Shown one piece after another: positions 35,501-48,317 of a stretch of 64,000 bases of DNA. The DNA comes from Dendrophyllia cribrosa (taxonomy: Eukaryota; Cnidaria; Anthozoa; Scleractinia; Dendrophylliidae): positions 33,365,643 to 33,429,642 of the forward strand of contig JAJLRJ010000003.1 of NCBI GenBank assembly GCA_024195265.1. Reading direction: 5' to 3'. The notes beneath the pieces were generated by a model. That model searched no databases, was not told where the DNA came from, and worked only from the letters and a program-made list of their open reading frames with translations. Position 1 is the stretch's first letter; each line of letters opens with the position of its first letter. The translations under genes and the position numbers were made by a program.

Positions 35501-38500
35501 TATCTGAAGAGCATAATACGGCTTTAAAGAAGCTCAAGACCGCCGTGGTTAGCGTGCTGAAATTTCAGAAAAAGAGAATGAAAAACAATTTCTCGTCAAT
35601 TCCGAGGTCCTTGAACACGTGCAATCTGCTTCTTCATGTCTTCAAGCGACTCCAACGCAAGTTGAAAAGGCCTTAGAAGAGTTGAAAGAAGTCTTCCGTT
35701 TCACCTGCCGTTAGTCGGGGTCCCTTCAACTCCACTTACTGGCCCAGAGCGTCTCGCGATTTTCGCGGCGGTTCCTGTTTTAGCTGCGGAGCTTTTGGTT
35801 ATTACCGTAATCAGTGTCCTGCTCTGAATCCTCAACTTTCGGCGACCCAACCAAGTAGACGTGCATGATGGACTTTGGTCAACTTCATGTGTGCCAGGAA
35901 GGAGATAAGTTACTGATCGTTGTTGTAGAGGACTTAGATTATTGTGAATATGAACAGGGTATTAATCCTAACATTGTTGTAGCTGGCACGTCACGCTCAG
36001 TTTTGGCGTTCTATCGGGTGCAAGTCAGTTTATCTTAGATGTTATTGATCTAGGCTATCGTATTCCTTTTCATTCCACTCCACCCGTCAGTTTTTCTAGT
36101 AACAATAAGTCAGCTTTAGCTCATCCTGACTTTGTGGAGGAGGCGATCTCCGAATTGTTGGTTTCCAATCGTATTTTTGAATCGGATAGTTTACCTCACA
36201 ATGTTATCCTTTGTCTGTTTCTGTTCAATCTTCAGGGAAGCAGCGTTTAATTTTGGACCTTAGGTTTATTTACATGCACCTCTGGTAGCAAGTGTTAAGT
36301 TTGAGGATCTCAGGGTTGCTCTTAATTATTTAGATCGGGGTCATTTTCTGTTTTCGTTCGACTCAGTTTTAGAGTGGCTATCATCTTATCGAGATTTTCT
36401 CTCCTCATTAGTCATTTTTTTTTTTCTGGTTTTACAAGGGCAGGGTTAGATACTTTTGTTTTAGAGTTTTGCCCTTTGGTCTTTCCACGGCCCCTACGTT
36501 TTTACTAAGCTCTTCAGACCGCTTGTCTCTTACTGGAGACAGCTGGGCATTCACATCGTGGTTTTTCTTGATGATGGTTTAGGGGAGGCCCCTTCGTACC
36601 AGGTTGCTTTCTCCCATAGTACGTTGTTTAATCGGACTTGATTTCGTCTGGTTTTGTTCCCAATAATGGAAAATCCATTTGGGCACCCACTCAGGTCCTT
36701 GATTGGTTGGGTTTTACCATTGATCTCCCCCAGGGTTTGCTCTTTGTTCCTGGTAAGAAACTCCAGCACGTCTTGTCTTCTATCATCTCACTTTTGGAAG
36801 ATGATTATTGTACTGCGAGGGAACTTGCTGCTCTTGCCGGGCGCATTAATTCCTTTATTTAGCTGTTGGGAATGTCACCAACTTGATGACCAAATTTATT
36901 CATATGACTATTGTTCTCAGGTCGACTAGTTGGGATTCCAAATTCCCTCTGAAGGATTCCGTTAAGGACGAGCTTGTCTTCTGGAGAGACAACGTTCGGT
37001 TTCTTAATGGAAGACCTATTGGGAGATTGCTCGCAGCTCTACCTGACGCGAGCCGGCAAAACCGTTCATGTTTGTCTTTCTAGCTTTTGTAGATCTTTAG
37101 CGCTGTTCAGTACAGTGGTTTACTGATTACCGTAATATCCCTTTCATTATTAGGTCCTGAGGTCCCTTAATAAACATGCTGATTCTATTAGTAGGATTGT
37201 TGATTTTGATGATTGGGGTGTTTTATTCGAGTTCTTTTATCACGTAGGTTCCATTTGAGACCTTCATTCCGTGGACCGTTTCGCCAATTATCGCAACCGC
37301 AAGGTACCTAGGTTCTATTCTCGTTATTGGAATCCAGAGTCCGAAGGTGTGGACGCGTTTTGTTACGATTGGGGAGGGGAGAATAATTGGCTTGTTCCTG
37401 GTTCCTCGGGTTATTAGGCATCTCGCAGATTGCAAAGCCATCGGAACCCTTATAGTACCCACATGGGTTTCGTCTCCCTTGCCTATGCTTTTTGACCCTC
37501 ATTCCCCTTTCTTTTCTTGTGTGAAGGGTAGCATTATTTTCACTGACGTTGCGGTACTTTTGTTAGGGGCTTTACGGAGTCTATCTTTGAAGGGCTTCAT
37601 TTTAAGTCTCACGTGTTAGCCATTCGCTTATCTAATTGTTATTCATGATATTTGCGATGCATAGTTTTACGACTCAGTCTAGTTTATATGTTTTGTTCTT
37701 TCGATTACATTAAACTGTTTGTTACGGAACTTGTACAGTTCCCGGTCTCGTGTTAATTTCTGTTTGTTTTGTGCCTCCGTGGCGTTTACTTGGGCCTCGG
37801 TGGCCATGTGTTTTGCCTGGGTGGCGTTTACGTGGGCCTCGGTGGCCATGTGGCAAATAAGTTCAGGTCAGTCCTCGGTGGCCTTGTGTTTACTCTTGTT
37901 GAATACGTTTTTAGCCTCGGTGGCCATGTGTTTAGCCTTGGTGGCTATGTGTGGGGTTTTCTTTTTGCATTTCCCCGTATCTCCCTGCTACGTGTTTGCT
38001 TATCCTTAGTTTTATCATTTGCTTTGTTCTTTTCCTTTCTACCTTTGTTTGCTTCTTTTGTCTCCACAGATGTTTTTACCAGTCCCATGTGGGCCGATCT
38101 CAACCATGTCAAGGATCCTTCCCTACGTCGTTTGGTTGAAAAATTACCGGAAGTCGTTCTTGGTTCCAGGGCCGACAATACCACGATTTACTACCTCAAC
38201 GGTTTTAAACATTGGCGTGCCTGGGCCTGCAGGTTTCCGGAGATTACAGTGTTGCCAGCTTCTCCTGCCTATGTTTCTTGGTACTTGCTTACCGTTCTTC
38301 AAGCCTCTACGTCTCCATCTCCAGTCCAGACCGCCTTGTACAGTATACGCTGGGCTCATGAAATAGCTGGTTTTGAGTCCCCGACCAGTCACACGCTTCC
38401 ACAGAAAGTCTTGGAGTCAGCCAAAAGGAGACTTTCCCATCAGGTTTCCAAAAAGATTCCCATAAAACCGAAAATTTTGCTGAAGTTGCACCAAAGTCTG

Positions 38501-41500
38501 GACGGTTCTTTAGTGGACACAAGGTTTATGGCCATGGATCTCCTTGCTTTTACGGGCTTCCTTAGATCTGATGAAATGTCTAACTTAAAACTTAAAGATA
38601 TAGTTTCACACGCGACTTATTTTGAGCTTTTCATTCAGAGCAGTAAAACCAATCAGTATCGTTAAGGCGCCTTCGTTCCTATTGTTAAGTCAGCTACAGA
38701 TCTATGTCCCTGGGTCAATCTCGTTAATTATTTATTTCAGGCCAGAATCACCTTGCCTTCATCTACCACTGGTGGGGACGATTTTCTTTTTGGTAACATT
38801 CAGACAAAGTCTGGTAGTCAATTTATTCGCTTGGGGTCCAAGATATATTATGCAAGGTGTAGGGAGGTGCTACTAACGAAGTTAACTGACGCGGGCCTAA
38901 ATCCCAATCTTATTCGTGGCACAGTTTCGGGAGTGGTGGCGCTTCCGCTGCTGCCAATCGTGGCGTCTCCGACAGGTTGTTCAAACGGCATGGTAGATGG
39001 CGTTCAGAAAACGCCAAAGACGGGTATATTGAGGACTCCTTAGAGAGTCGTCTAGCTGTATCATTATCTTTAGGTCTCTAATTTACCCGCTCTTTGTATT
39101 TCTCAGCAGCCCATAGTTCGAGCTGCACACCCATTTTGTTTGTTTGTCGTGAATATAAATAGGAAATGTATTTACATTCGGCGGAACTAAACTGTAAGTG
39201 GCAGTGACAGAGAATGTAAATAATTTCCTATTGGTATGAACGCACGTGAGCCGCTATGGCGTTAATTGACTCTATTGTTGTAACGTATATAAGGTTTGTT
39301 GGTCGTTATGTATTCATCTCAGCTCTCGAACTTTTCAATTTTATTTTATACACTTTGTTTACTTTGTTTTTAACCTTTAACCCCCAAAGGTTCGTGCGCC
39401 TGCATTTGGTTGGGGTGTACGTTCCCATTTTTCCCACTGGGTTTTTGGGTTTTCGTACCAGGCGGCGCACTTGGTTTGTGGTCCGAGTAGTGTTTCAGTT
39501 TTAAGTCTGAACAATGTACTTGATGAGGACGGCATTAAACACTCGGGCCCATAGTTCGAGCTGCACACCCATTTTGTTTGTTTGTCGTGAATATAAATAG
39601 GAACAAAATGTTTTGACCCTTGTGCTTTTGTTTCCAGGCCATAGAGAATAGGATAAAAAAGGTCAATTTGCTGGCTAACAAAATCTTTCATACGCACATA
39701 CCTGAAAGTTGTCGTGTTTCAGTGACAGCAACTACATGTACACAGTTTTTTATAGTTAAAATTATAATAAAGTGAGCTCTCTCTAAACCAAACACCCTCG
39801 GGATCAGCTCTATCTCTCCGCTTTAGAGAGGTGACCGTCTTATAAAGGGTTTATTTGAAATTCGGCCGGAATCTGCCAACCCCTTATGTCCGCATTAAAG
39901 AGGTGCCGCCTTACAGGGGTGTCCGCTTTAAGATATTTAACTGCATAACATTTTTATGCTCAAAAATTAATCTGGTCTGCCGGTGGATGAAATAATACAG
40001 TGATGACTGACACTATGACCGTTGACATGCATGCAGTAAAGCTCGCTTTGAGAGATAAAATTATGGAATTCTCCTTGAATGTTGATTTTGGCAGCTCCAG
40101 GTAGTAAACGGATAAATAACAGTAACTCAATTTTCATACCGCTGTTTTTCTTTTTTTGGCTGCAGCCAACTCAGGATGAGTGCTGGTTCCATGTTCACTC
40201 TCAGCCTTGACTCTAGCATCCAGTTCTTGAGTACTTCATACACTTCAAGCAGGCAGTAGGCATCTAAAGCTGAACGAAAAAATAATGACATCGTTTTGAC
40301 ACAATAGAACAGCATTTATCTTCTTGAAAGTTTTAACATCTCAAAACAGTTTCTTTCTTGTTGACTGTTGAAAGTATAATTTGGTTTTTGTTCGCTTAGC
40401 GTTTCTCTCACCTTTGTGGTTGGTTTTCAATTCTCGTGCAACATGATCTTACGGTACATAACTATAACACTAATCAGATCACGTTCCATAAGATGTAGAG
40501 CCCACACACTCAATTTAAGATAAAACAAAATATAGTACCACAGAACTTAAAGAACAAAAGTGGCATTTTAGTATGCGTTTCTACACAACCTTTTCGGTGG
40601 ATATCTATCATCAACCTTTCCCATGGAGATCCCGTGAGATCTGGAGGACGCCTGTTTAAGGATGTGTGTTCGCTTTATTTTTAGGTAAATATCCTAGTTG
40701 TCTCTCTTATCACTGTTTCTGGTAAATAATCTGGCATAACAATGTCGCATACCCCTCAATGGTCTATAGCCTGCGAGCAAGCTCTACTATTTAGGTTTCC
40801 CATGAGTGCCGTGTGCGAGCTTGAAGCCCCGACTTACAAGCCAGCGAGCGATGCGAGTCTGCGAGAGAAATGGGGAGAGGAAAGTCGTCCCTTTCCCCTC
40901 TCCAGCTGGAAAGTCACGGCTTCGCTGCTCGCATGAGAGAATCACGCAAACGAGAGGACCTGCGTGTAGGCTACAAAAAGCAGAGAAACTCAGCTAACGC
41001 TAATACTAATACTGAGTGTGACCGCTAAGTCAACTGTAAGCTGCTACAGGAGGTACTTAGACGGAAGTATTTTTTTAAATCTATTTTACAACATAAAATT
41101 ATTTTTTTTAATTTCAAGCTTGGGTGTCTCGTATACTAAAATACTTAAGTGACTGTACCTATAGAACGCAGATTGTCTTATAACTCAATAAGCACACCTG
41201 CATATATCAGTTGGTCCTCACTTAACGGCCGGCGTTCCCAGTCAGATATCTGATAAGTCTTATCCAGTGGCATTCCCAGGCACAGAAACACCAGCTCGCT
41301 TAAGCCACGCTCCTCTTCAATGCAGACACGCTCTCTAGCAGACACACTGCGCATGCGGGTCCCAATCTTCTGTCGAACACTTGGTATGCTGAGGATCTTA
41401 AGATCGAACATTTTAAGTTGACAACACATGCCTAGATGTGATTATTTTGGATTGGTTTAAAATCAGCTATTACAAAAACAAAGGCTAAACTTGAAATAAA

Positions 41501-44500
41501 GAATGGATTGTAACATCGAAAATCACACTGTAAATTCAAAAGAGCTGTTTCAGCCCCAAATGCTGAATCAGCTCTGAGTCCTTAAAGCTAATTCAGCCCT
41601 TCATGGGGCCATTTTGGACATTAATGGGCCTGATTCAGCCCACATTGTTGCCCTGTTTTGGTGCAATTGGGCAAAAACAGCCCCATTTTAGGTCCAAAAC
41701 AGCTCCCTGTTAGATCCAAACAGCTTTATTTTAGAAGGGCTAAATTAGCCCCAAAAATGGTGCCATTCTGGACTCGCCCGAAACAGCCCCAATTTTGGGG
41801 CTAAAACAGCACTTTTGAATTCACAGTGCATATCCCTTGGAGCAATTTTCGTTTAATCTGACGATTTTGTATAGTTCCAGTGCACTCGCGAGAAACGAGA
41901 CGCGTCTCACGACAAGGTGGTAACTTATATTTGAGCGGTACTGTACCGCTGTCTTACCTGTTTGCTCAGTGGGCACAAGTCAACAAACCGAGCCAATCGC
42001 CTCACAGCATCCTCAAATGAAGGACACGAAGAAACAAGGTAACGGAAGTCAGAATCTACACCGTAACCTGAGAAAAAGAGAAAATTTAGTTGGTAATCGT
42101 GGACTTTTTGTTTCAGTATATTAAGTTAAACTAAAGTTTCATGTCCAAAAGCTTTTATTTGGAGTCGAGGATGCATGGTCTTGGAAGGGGATATTGTCCT
42201 TATGTACCATCATTTTTAACTCGTGAATACACGAAGCGTTGAATGAGTTATACCAGTCGGCGGCAGCAAATCATTCGGTCGGTCGGTCAATGGGCTGCTA
42301 ACATTGAACCCGTGATATGTAACGATCACCTGCCTTAACCATGGGGACGGCGTTGGAGGAAGGGGAGGGTGGGGAGTTGGACGCAGGGGGTGGGGGCCCG
42401 TAGAGCAAACCGCCTAGAGAGGGGAGGGTCCGAACGTGTTAACAAGCAATAACAGGAGTCTTTAGATATCAACACAGTCAGTAAACACAACCAACAATGT
42501 GACTTCGCAAATCAGATTTATAGGAATTATTTATCTGCGTCTGCGTTAAGAATACAGAAATCAGTTGCAAAAAAAAAAACAAAATAATCACCCAGTTTAA
42601 GAACTTGAGGATTAGCGAAGAAATTCTCCGCAAATTGTTGCACATCAGTATCTTTAACGTTGTCTGTCAAAGCGATCATGTCCAAGATAAACACTTCCCT
42701 CCATGTGGAAAGTTGAATGATCGCCAACCTACCACAAAAAGAAACAAAAGGAGTTATGAAAAGACTTGTATCGAATTTTGTTTGTTTATTTGTTCGTAAA
42801 CCTTAGTTTAGATTTTTACTGTTTTATTCGTAATGCTTTTTTTTCCTTTATTCCTGTAATTAAATCGAGTGAATAAATAAACAAATAAAAGTATATACAG
42901 TCGAAAGTCCGTTGTACGGACACCAAAAGGAAAGGCCCAAGTGTCCGCATTTTAGAGGTGTCTATGTTATAGATGAAGAGATTGTATGAATTTAGGTATC
43001 TTTGGGACCAAGAGAACTGTCCGTAATAGAGAGGTGTTCGTATTATGGAGGTGTCCGTTAGGAGAGGTTTGACTGTATATCACACACACAGTACAATCTT
43101 GATAACTCTAACTCCCTATATCAAATCAAACTTCTCGTGAACTCGAACCAAATAAAGCATTCCCTGCTTCATTTCATTATAGATTTTACCTTCAATAACG
43201 GTTCGATTTCTCAGCTATGGATGTCATGGATGTAAATAAAGGTTATTATTTATTTAATATTCTATTGCAGATACTACTAGAAAGAGTATTTTTATAATTA
43301 AAGGCAGCATTGCACCCGAGAATCGGGTTTACTTTCTGCAACGATTGTCGCAATTTTTTCGGTACGGCACAGTCTAGCAACCCGTACGGGAACGTTTCTT
43401 GCAATTTCCCTCTTTTTTGCCAAAAGCAACTCCGAACGAATAAGTATTCAAGTATTCAAGGCAATTGGTACAAAAATTTGCCTAGTGTAACACCTTCTCA
43501 GTTTCAGCCGTTTATTGCTCGCTATCACGAATCTCTCACTGTCATGATCAGGCGAATTCCGTTTCCCTTGGATACCGTAACTGACAATATATGTCTTACG
43601 TGACCCACATACCTTTCATCAGTTCCAGCGCGGCACATTGTTGGTCTCCATTCAGTGTCAAATCCCACCACACTACCGGGCTGAAGGACAAGGAACGCGG
43701 TTCATTAACTACTGGAGCAGCAAGCACGTGGTGCGAGGGCAACTGTTAGACCAGCTGTGCAGTAGGCATGAATTTGGGAGGGTAGGGAAATTGGAGAATG
43801 GAGAAAGGAGCGTTTTTTTAACCCCTCTCCTTCTCTCCTCGTTTCACTCAGTATGTCCAGAAATACTGGCAAGTATTGTTTAACGAGTACTTCACCTCGT
43901 TTCACTGTTTATGGCCGACACGTATGTCCGATCTTAGACAAGTTATAATTAACTGAGAACTGAGTTCCAAAATATTTTTCAATGGTGATTTTCACATTTG
44001 TGGGTTCTCTGTGAGTTTCAAAATAAACTAGTGTAAGATATGTGAAAGGCAAGTTTAATTTTACAATTTTAGATTCCAAGCCTGATATTCCGAGCTAGAC
44101 GCGAAATTTTGTACAAACCATTTTACGCCTCTTTATTCCAAAGCAATGTAACATGAGGTTTTCTTTGAAGTCTAATTACCTTCGCCAGGCTCTATCAAGT
44201 CTATAACTAACATACGTCTACCACTTGATAAAAATTTGTAATAAGAAAATTCGTGTTTATATATAGACTGCGATTTTTTTCCAGAGTTAGTGGAGTGGCA
44301 AGTGCGCGAGGAGCGAGGGTGGTTACGCCCTCGTTTTGGTAAACTAAACGTTTTCGGACACTGGGTTTTGGGGTTTGGATTTTAGAAAAGGGTCTCGTTG
44401 TCTCGGCGCGACTCGATTTAACCATTCTACACCTCTCAATAAACAACTCAAAACATACCGCGCACAGTACTCGCATACATTCCTTTAAAGACCGGGCATT

Positions 44501-47500
44501 GTCCACCAGAAATATTCTGTCAAGGGGTAACGGCAGCCGGTAATACTTAGCAGTCGTTGAACTTAGTGCAACAGATTCATCGTTAAACATTCTGGGTTCT
44601 GATTTCCCTTCCAATTCAGCCTCCCAGTCTTCAGAGTCCTCGTGAGTAGTTTGCCTTTAAACAAAATAGAAAATAACTACAGTCAAAGCACTCTGAGCGG
44701 ATACTCTCGTAAACAGACAGCTCTATTTACGGCTGTCTTGACAAAACCCGTTTGAATTATTCTCTTAGGAGAATCATTCCCTTAAGGCTGGTTTTCATTA
44801 ACGACGGAGTCGGAGTCGGAGTCGGAGTTGTAATCAGAAGCGCAGAGCGATACGATCTAGTGAAAATCAAACCAACGGAATGGGAAGAAGATAACGGAGT
44901 CATAAGCGGAATGGAAAGAAAATGGAACCGTTCTGATTCTTCCGACTCCGATTCCGTCGAGCTTATGACTCCGCTTACGACTCCGATTTTGGATCATTTT
45001 TCAATAGGTCGGAAGCGCTCTTACGACTCCTACTCCGACTCCGTCGCCAGTGAAAACCAGCCTCCTTTGAGCTTCGACTGTATAAAATGAGCACTGTTCT
45101 ATCTCTCAACGATGTTGCAAGCTTCTTCTACTTTTTGCAAGTTGCGAGAAAAATATGACACGTGTAGCAGCACCATTAAGCATTTAACTCCCAAGAGTGC
45201 CACAAATCAAAATTCAAGAAAAATCTTAAATTTCATTTTGTAAAATATTGAAAAACAAATAGCACCATGCAAAAGTACTGCCGAAGAGGTTTCATTTGAA
45301 TGGTCACACCATAGGATTTCGTCGACAGACTCCAAAGTTAGAACTTCACTTCATGTCTCCATAATTGACTCTTGGAGTGAATGGGTTTATAACGGGGGAA
45401 CTAATAAAATGAAACCAAGCAGTCAACGACAGATTCATAATAGAAACAGGAAACTCATCAACTGCGAATCCGAAAGTTTAGTTGTCCGTATTTTCTCCAT
45501 TTAGACAGTAGCCTGCCCCAGCGGCTGCCAGAGATTGTTGGAATGAATTACAAATTGAAGAAGCGAACCCAAACATAATTAAAGGGCTCTAAGATCCTTC
45601 TCAAGAATACAAAACAAAGTAAGGTTAAGTCCACAGATCGGCTTTAATTTTCCATACTAAGTTTGAAGTCAAAGAATTGAAGAGTAAAACGGATTTAAAA
45701 CGACCAAAACATCTTAGCGTGACATAAATATGCATTGTGTGAAAAGAGACTGTCTGGACAACTGAATGACGTATTTACACTGGGGAATTTAAAAAAGTTT
45801 ACTACAACAATCATCTTTTAACACGTAATACACTGGGGAATTTAAAAAGTTTATGAACGATGGAACGAGTGAAAATTTGCATATCTGTTCCCGTATACTA
45901 CATGTATATCTCGTTCAACGCTTCGCGTATTCACGAGATAAAAATTGCCCTGTCGTCCAGCGCGCTTTGCGTTTTTTGTTCTTACTATCTGAGAGCCTGT
46001 ACAAGGTTATATAGACGGTAATGGACAATTATTTTCCCCCTTCGCTAATGCCATCCAACCACCTTTAACTTGACGTCGATGTCAAACTATCGGCAACCGT
46101 AAATCGTCTTACAGCTGTACGGAAAAGAAACCGTGCATTGCGGCCAAATAAATGTACATGAAACACCTCTATCTGAAGGAGATTGTCACACTTCCTTTTC
46201 CTCAAGTTTGGATGGACTTACATGTACATAAACGTTTAGCACGGTAAAGTCGCTCAAGAACTACGGGTGGCCTAATGCACGGCCGGAGGGTACTAAGCGT
46301 AGCCCGATTACTGTGGCATGGAGCACTGAACTAGGAGTAGAATAATGCTACTCCCTATGGTGGGGATGTTACATACAGAAGTCTATCGCAAGGTTACCCC
46401 TCAGTGTTACATGTTGTCGGTACCCATTTATACACCAGGGTGGAGAGAAACAAGGTGGAACAAAGTTTCTTGTCTAAGGAACAACACGACGGCCGAGAAC
46501 AGGCCTCGAACCCGGCACTGTCCTTCAGGTTGAAAGTCCAGTGCGCTAACCACTACACCACCGCGCCTCCACACATCAACTTCTGGCAAATAACCTTTTG
46601 AAGTTGTATAACGGGGTAAGTCTCTAAAGAAACTGTGGTGCTGCGTTTGTGGGAAAGTAAAACACGAAAAGTTGGTTTTATCAACTGAGGTGATAAGATA
46701 CATTTACAGCCACTGTAAAGAGGGCTCATCCTCGGTGTAAAAACCTGCCAACTCACGAGTGACGTAAAACAAAGAAAACAACAGGTATTGAAACAATAGA
46801 GTGCAAGACAACAAAGGTAGAAAACAAAGAAAAAAGTCACAGGTTTTTACACCGAGGTAAACCCGTAAAGAGATTCAAAGATGAGATGTAAAGAGATTCA
46901 AAAGTGCCATCCCTTCTGCGACTTTTGTAAGTTATGTTAAGGATGAATATGTGTTATGCTTTTTTAGAGCTTTAGTCTGTTTTCTAAGCTAGTGCATGGA
47001 GAAGAACTAACAAGCTTACCAGGAATCAATAAGTTGCTTGACATCAGGAGAAACTGACTCCAGAGGCAGACAGTAATACATGGTCCATCTGGCAGCTTCA
47101 TCAATATCATCAAACTCGACCAAGCTCTCTATCAGCTTGTATTGTAGCCATTTGTTATCCCCGAGAGCAGTCTGCAAGCAAACAAAATATTTTAAAACAG
47201 TCCTAAAGTGATGACGTCACAAAAAATTAAAAAAAATTGATGGGATTTGATCATAATTATATTCAGAAAATGCACGCTTGCTACAAATCAGCATCTAATT
47301 GCAATTTGGGACTCATTTGGGGGTGAGATATTGGCTCTTTTACATGTATACACTGATGACTCCATACAAACCCGTCGAAACCCTTCAGTAACTCTCGCCT
47401 TGCCGACACTTCGCTAATTTGAGAGGACATTCCATTTTTTGCACGAAATCGGTTTAAGCCGAAAGTAACTAACGGACTCCTTCTGTTACATACGCCAGGA

Positions 47501-48285
47501 CTATCAATAATTTGTCTAGTGCAATCGTCTTGGTTAGAGCGATCTTCTTAAAGACTGTAGTAATTTTTACGACTTAAGCGTAAGTCCTTCTCAGGGTCAC
47601 ATGTAAGTGAAGATGACTTCCCCTTAGGTTATAAAATAGATAAGTCAACTTAACACTGTCTTATTCTCGCCCAGATGGACACAATAGCTACACAAGAATA
47701 ATGTTTCATTCTTTGTTGTGATTTTGGATTGTTTGGAGGATTGGCAAATCCAAAGCAAAAACGTGTTCTGTTTACAAAGAAAACCACTTCAGCACTTGGA
47801 CGGTTGCAACAGTAGTTAATGTCCCTTTGAATAATTATAACTTTTTCTCTAAAATATTTGTAAACAAAAAGCCAGGCTTACAGTGTATTGCTAACTGAAT
47901 GTACTGAAAGGGACTACAAAATATTACGTTTTAACCCTTTAAGCCCTAAGAGTGGTCAGCATCAAATTTCTCCTTATAATATTGATGCCTTACCAATCAA
48001 AAAGATCATGAGAATTAAGGACATGATCACACAAGACGAGTTCTCTTGATATCCAAACAATTTCTCCCCACTACTTCTATAGGAAATGTATAGGGACAAG
48101 GAATGAGAATTTAAATTTTGATATTAGGGCTTAAAGGGTTAAGGCATATCTGCAAACCATGTACCTCAATAAGATTGTCCCATTTCTGATTCAATGGTTG
48201 TTTCTAGAAAAAAGAAGAAATATTCATAAAGTTTGGTTAAGATAATCTACCTTTATTTTTAACTACATGTAAACACATCCGTGCC

Positions 48286-48317
<32 letters not shown>

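Larger units (their letters stand above)
35227..39603 (+). mobile_element. Decayed PAT/DIRS-type retrotransposon in EXD3 intron 15
   Basis: Split direct repeats give the order A1 - coding - B1 - A2 - B2. A1 35227-35401 equals A2 39166-39340 (begins ATGTATTTACATTCGGCGG). B1 39109-39165 equals B2 39547-39603 (begins GCCCATAGTTCGAGCTGC). This is the PAT/Ngaro terminal layout. Between them lie, in order, gag-like, reverse transcriptase and tyrosine recombinase remnants. A1 and A2 are almost identical over 175 bases although the coding part is broken by stops and shifts. No methyltransferase domain was recognised, so PAT versus Ngaro is open. Confidence 0.85.

Noticed and set aside
43310..43603. 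97-codon plus ORF in EXD3 intron 11
   Set aside because: No family match; sequence resembles a dispersed repeat.
46502..46570. Possible tRNA gene
   Set aside because: A and B boxes are present, but acceptor and anticodon stems do not form and a long unrelated tail follows; it is a SINE.
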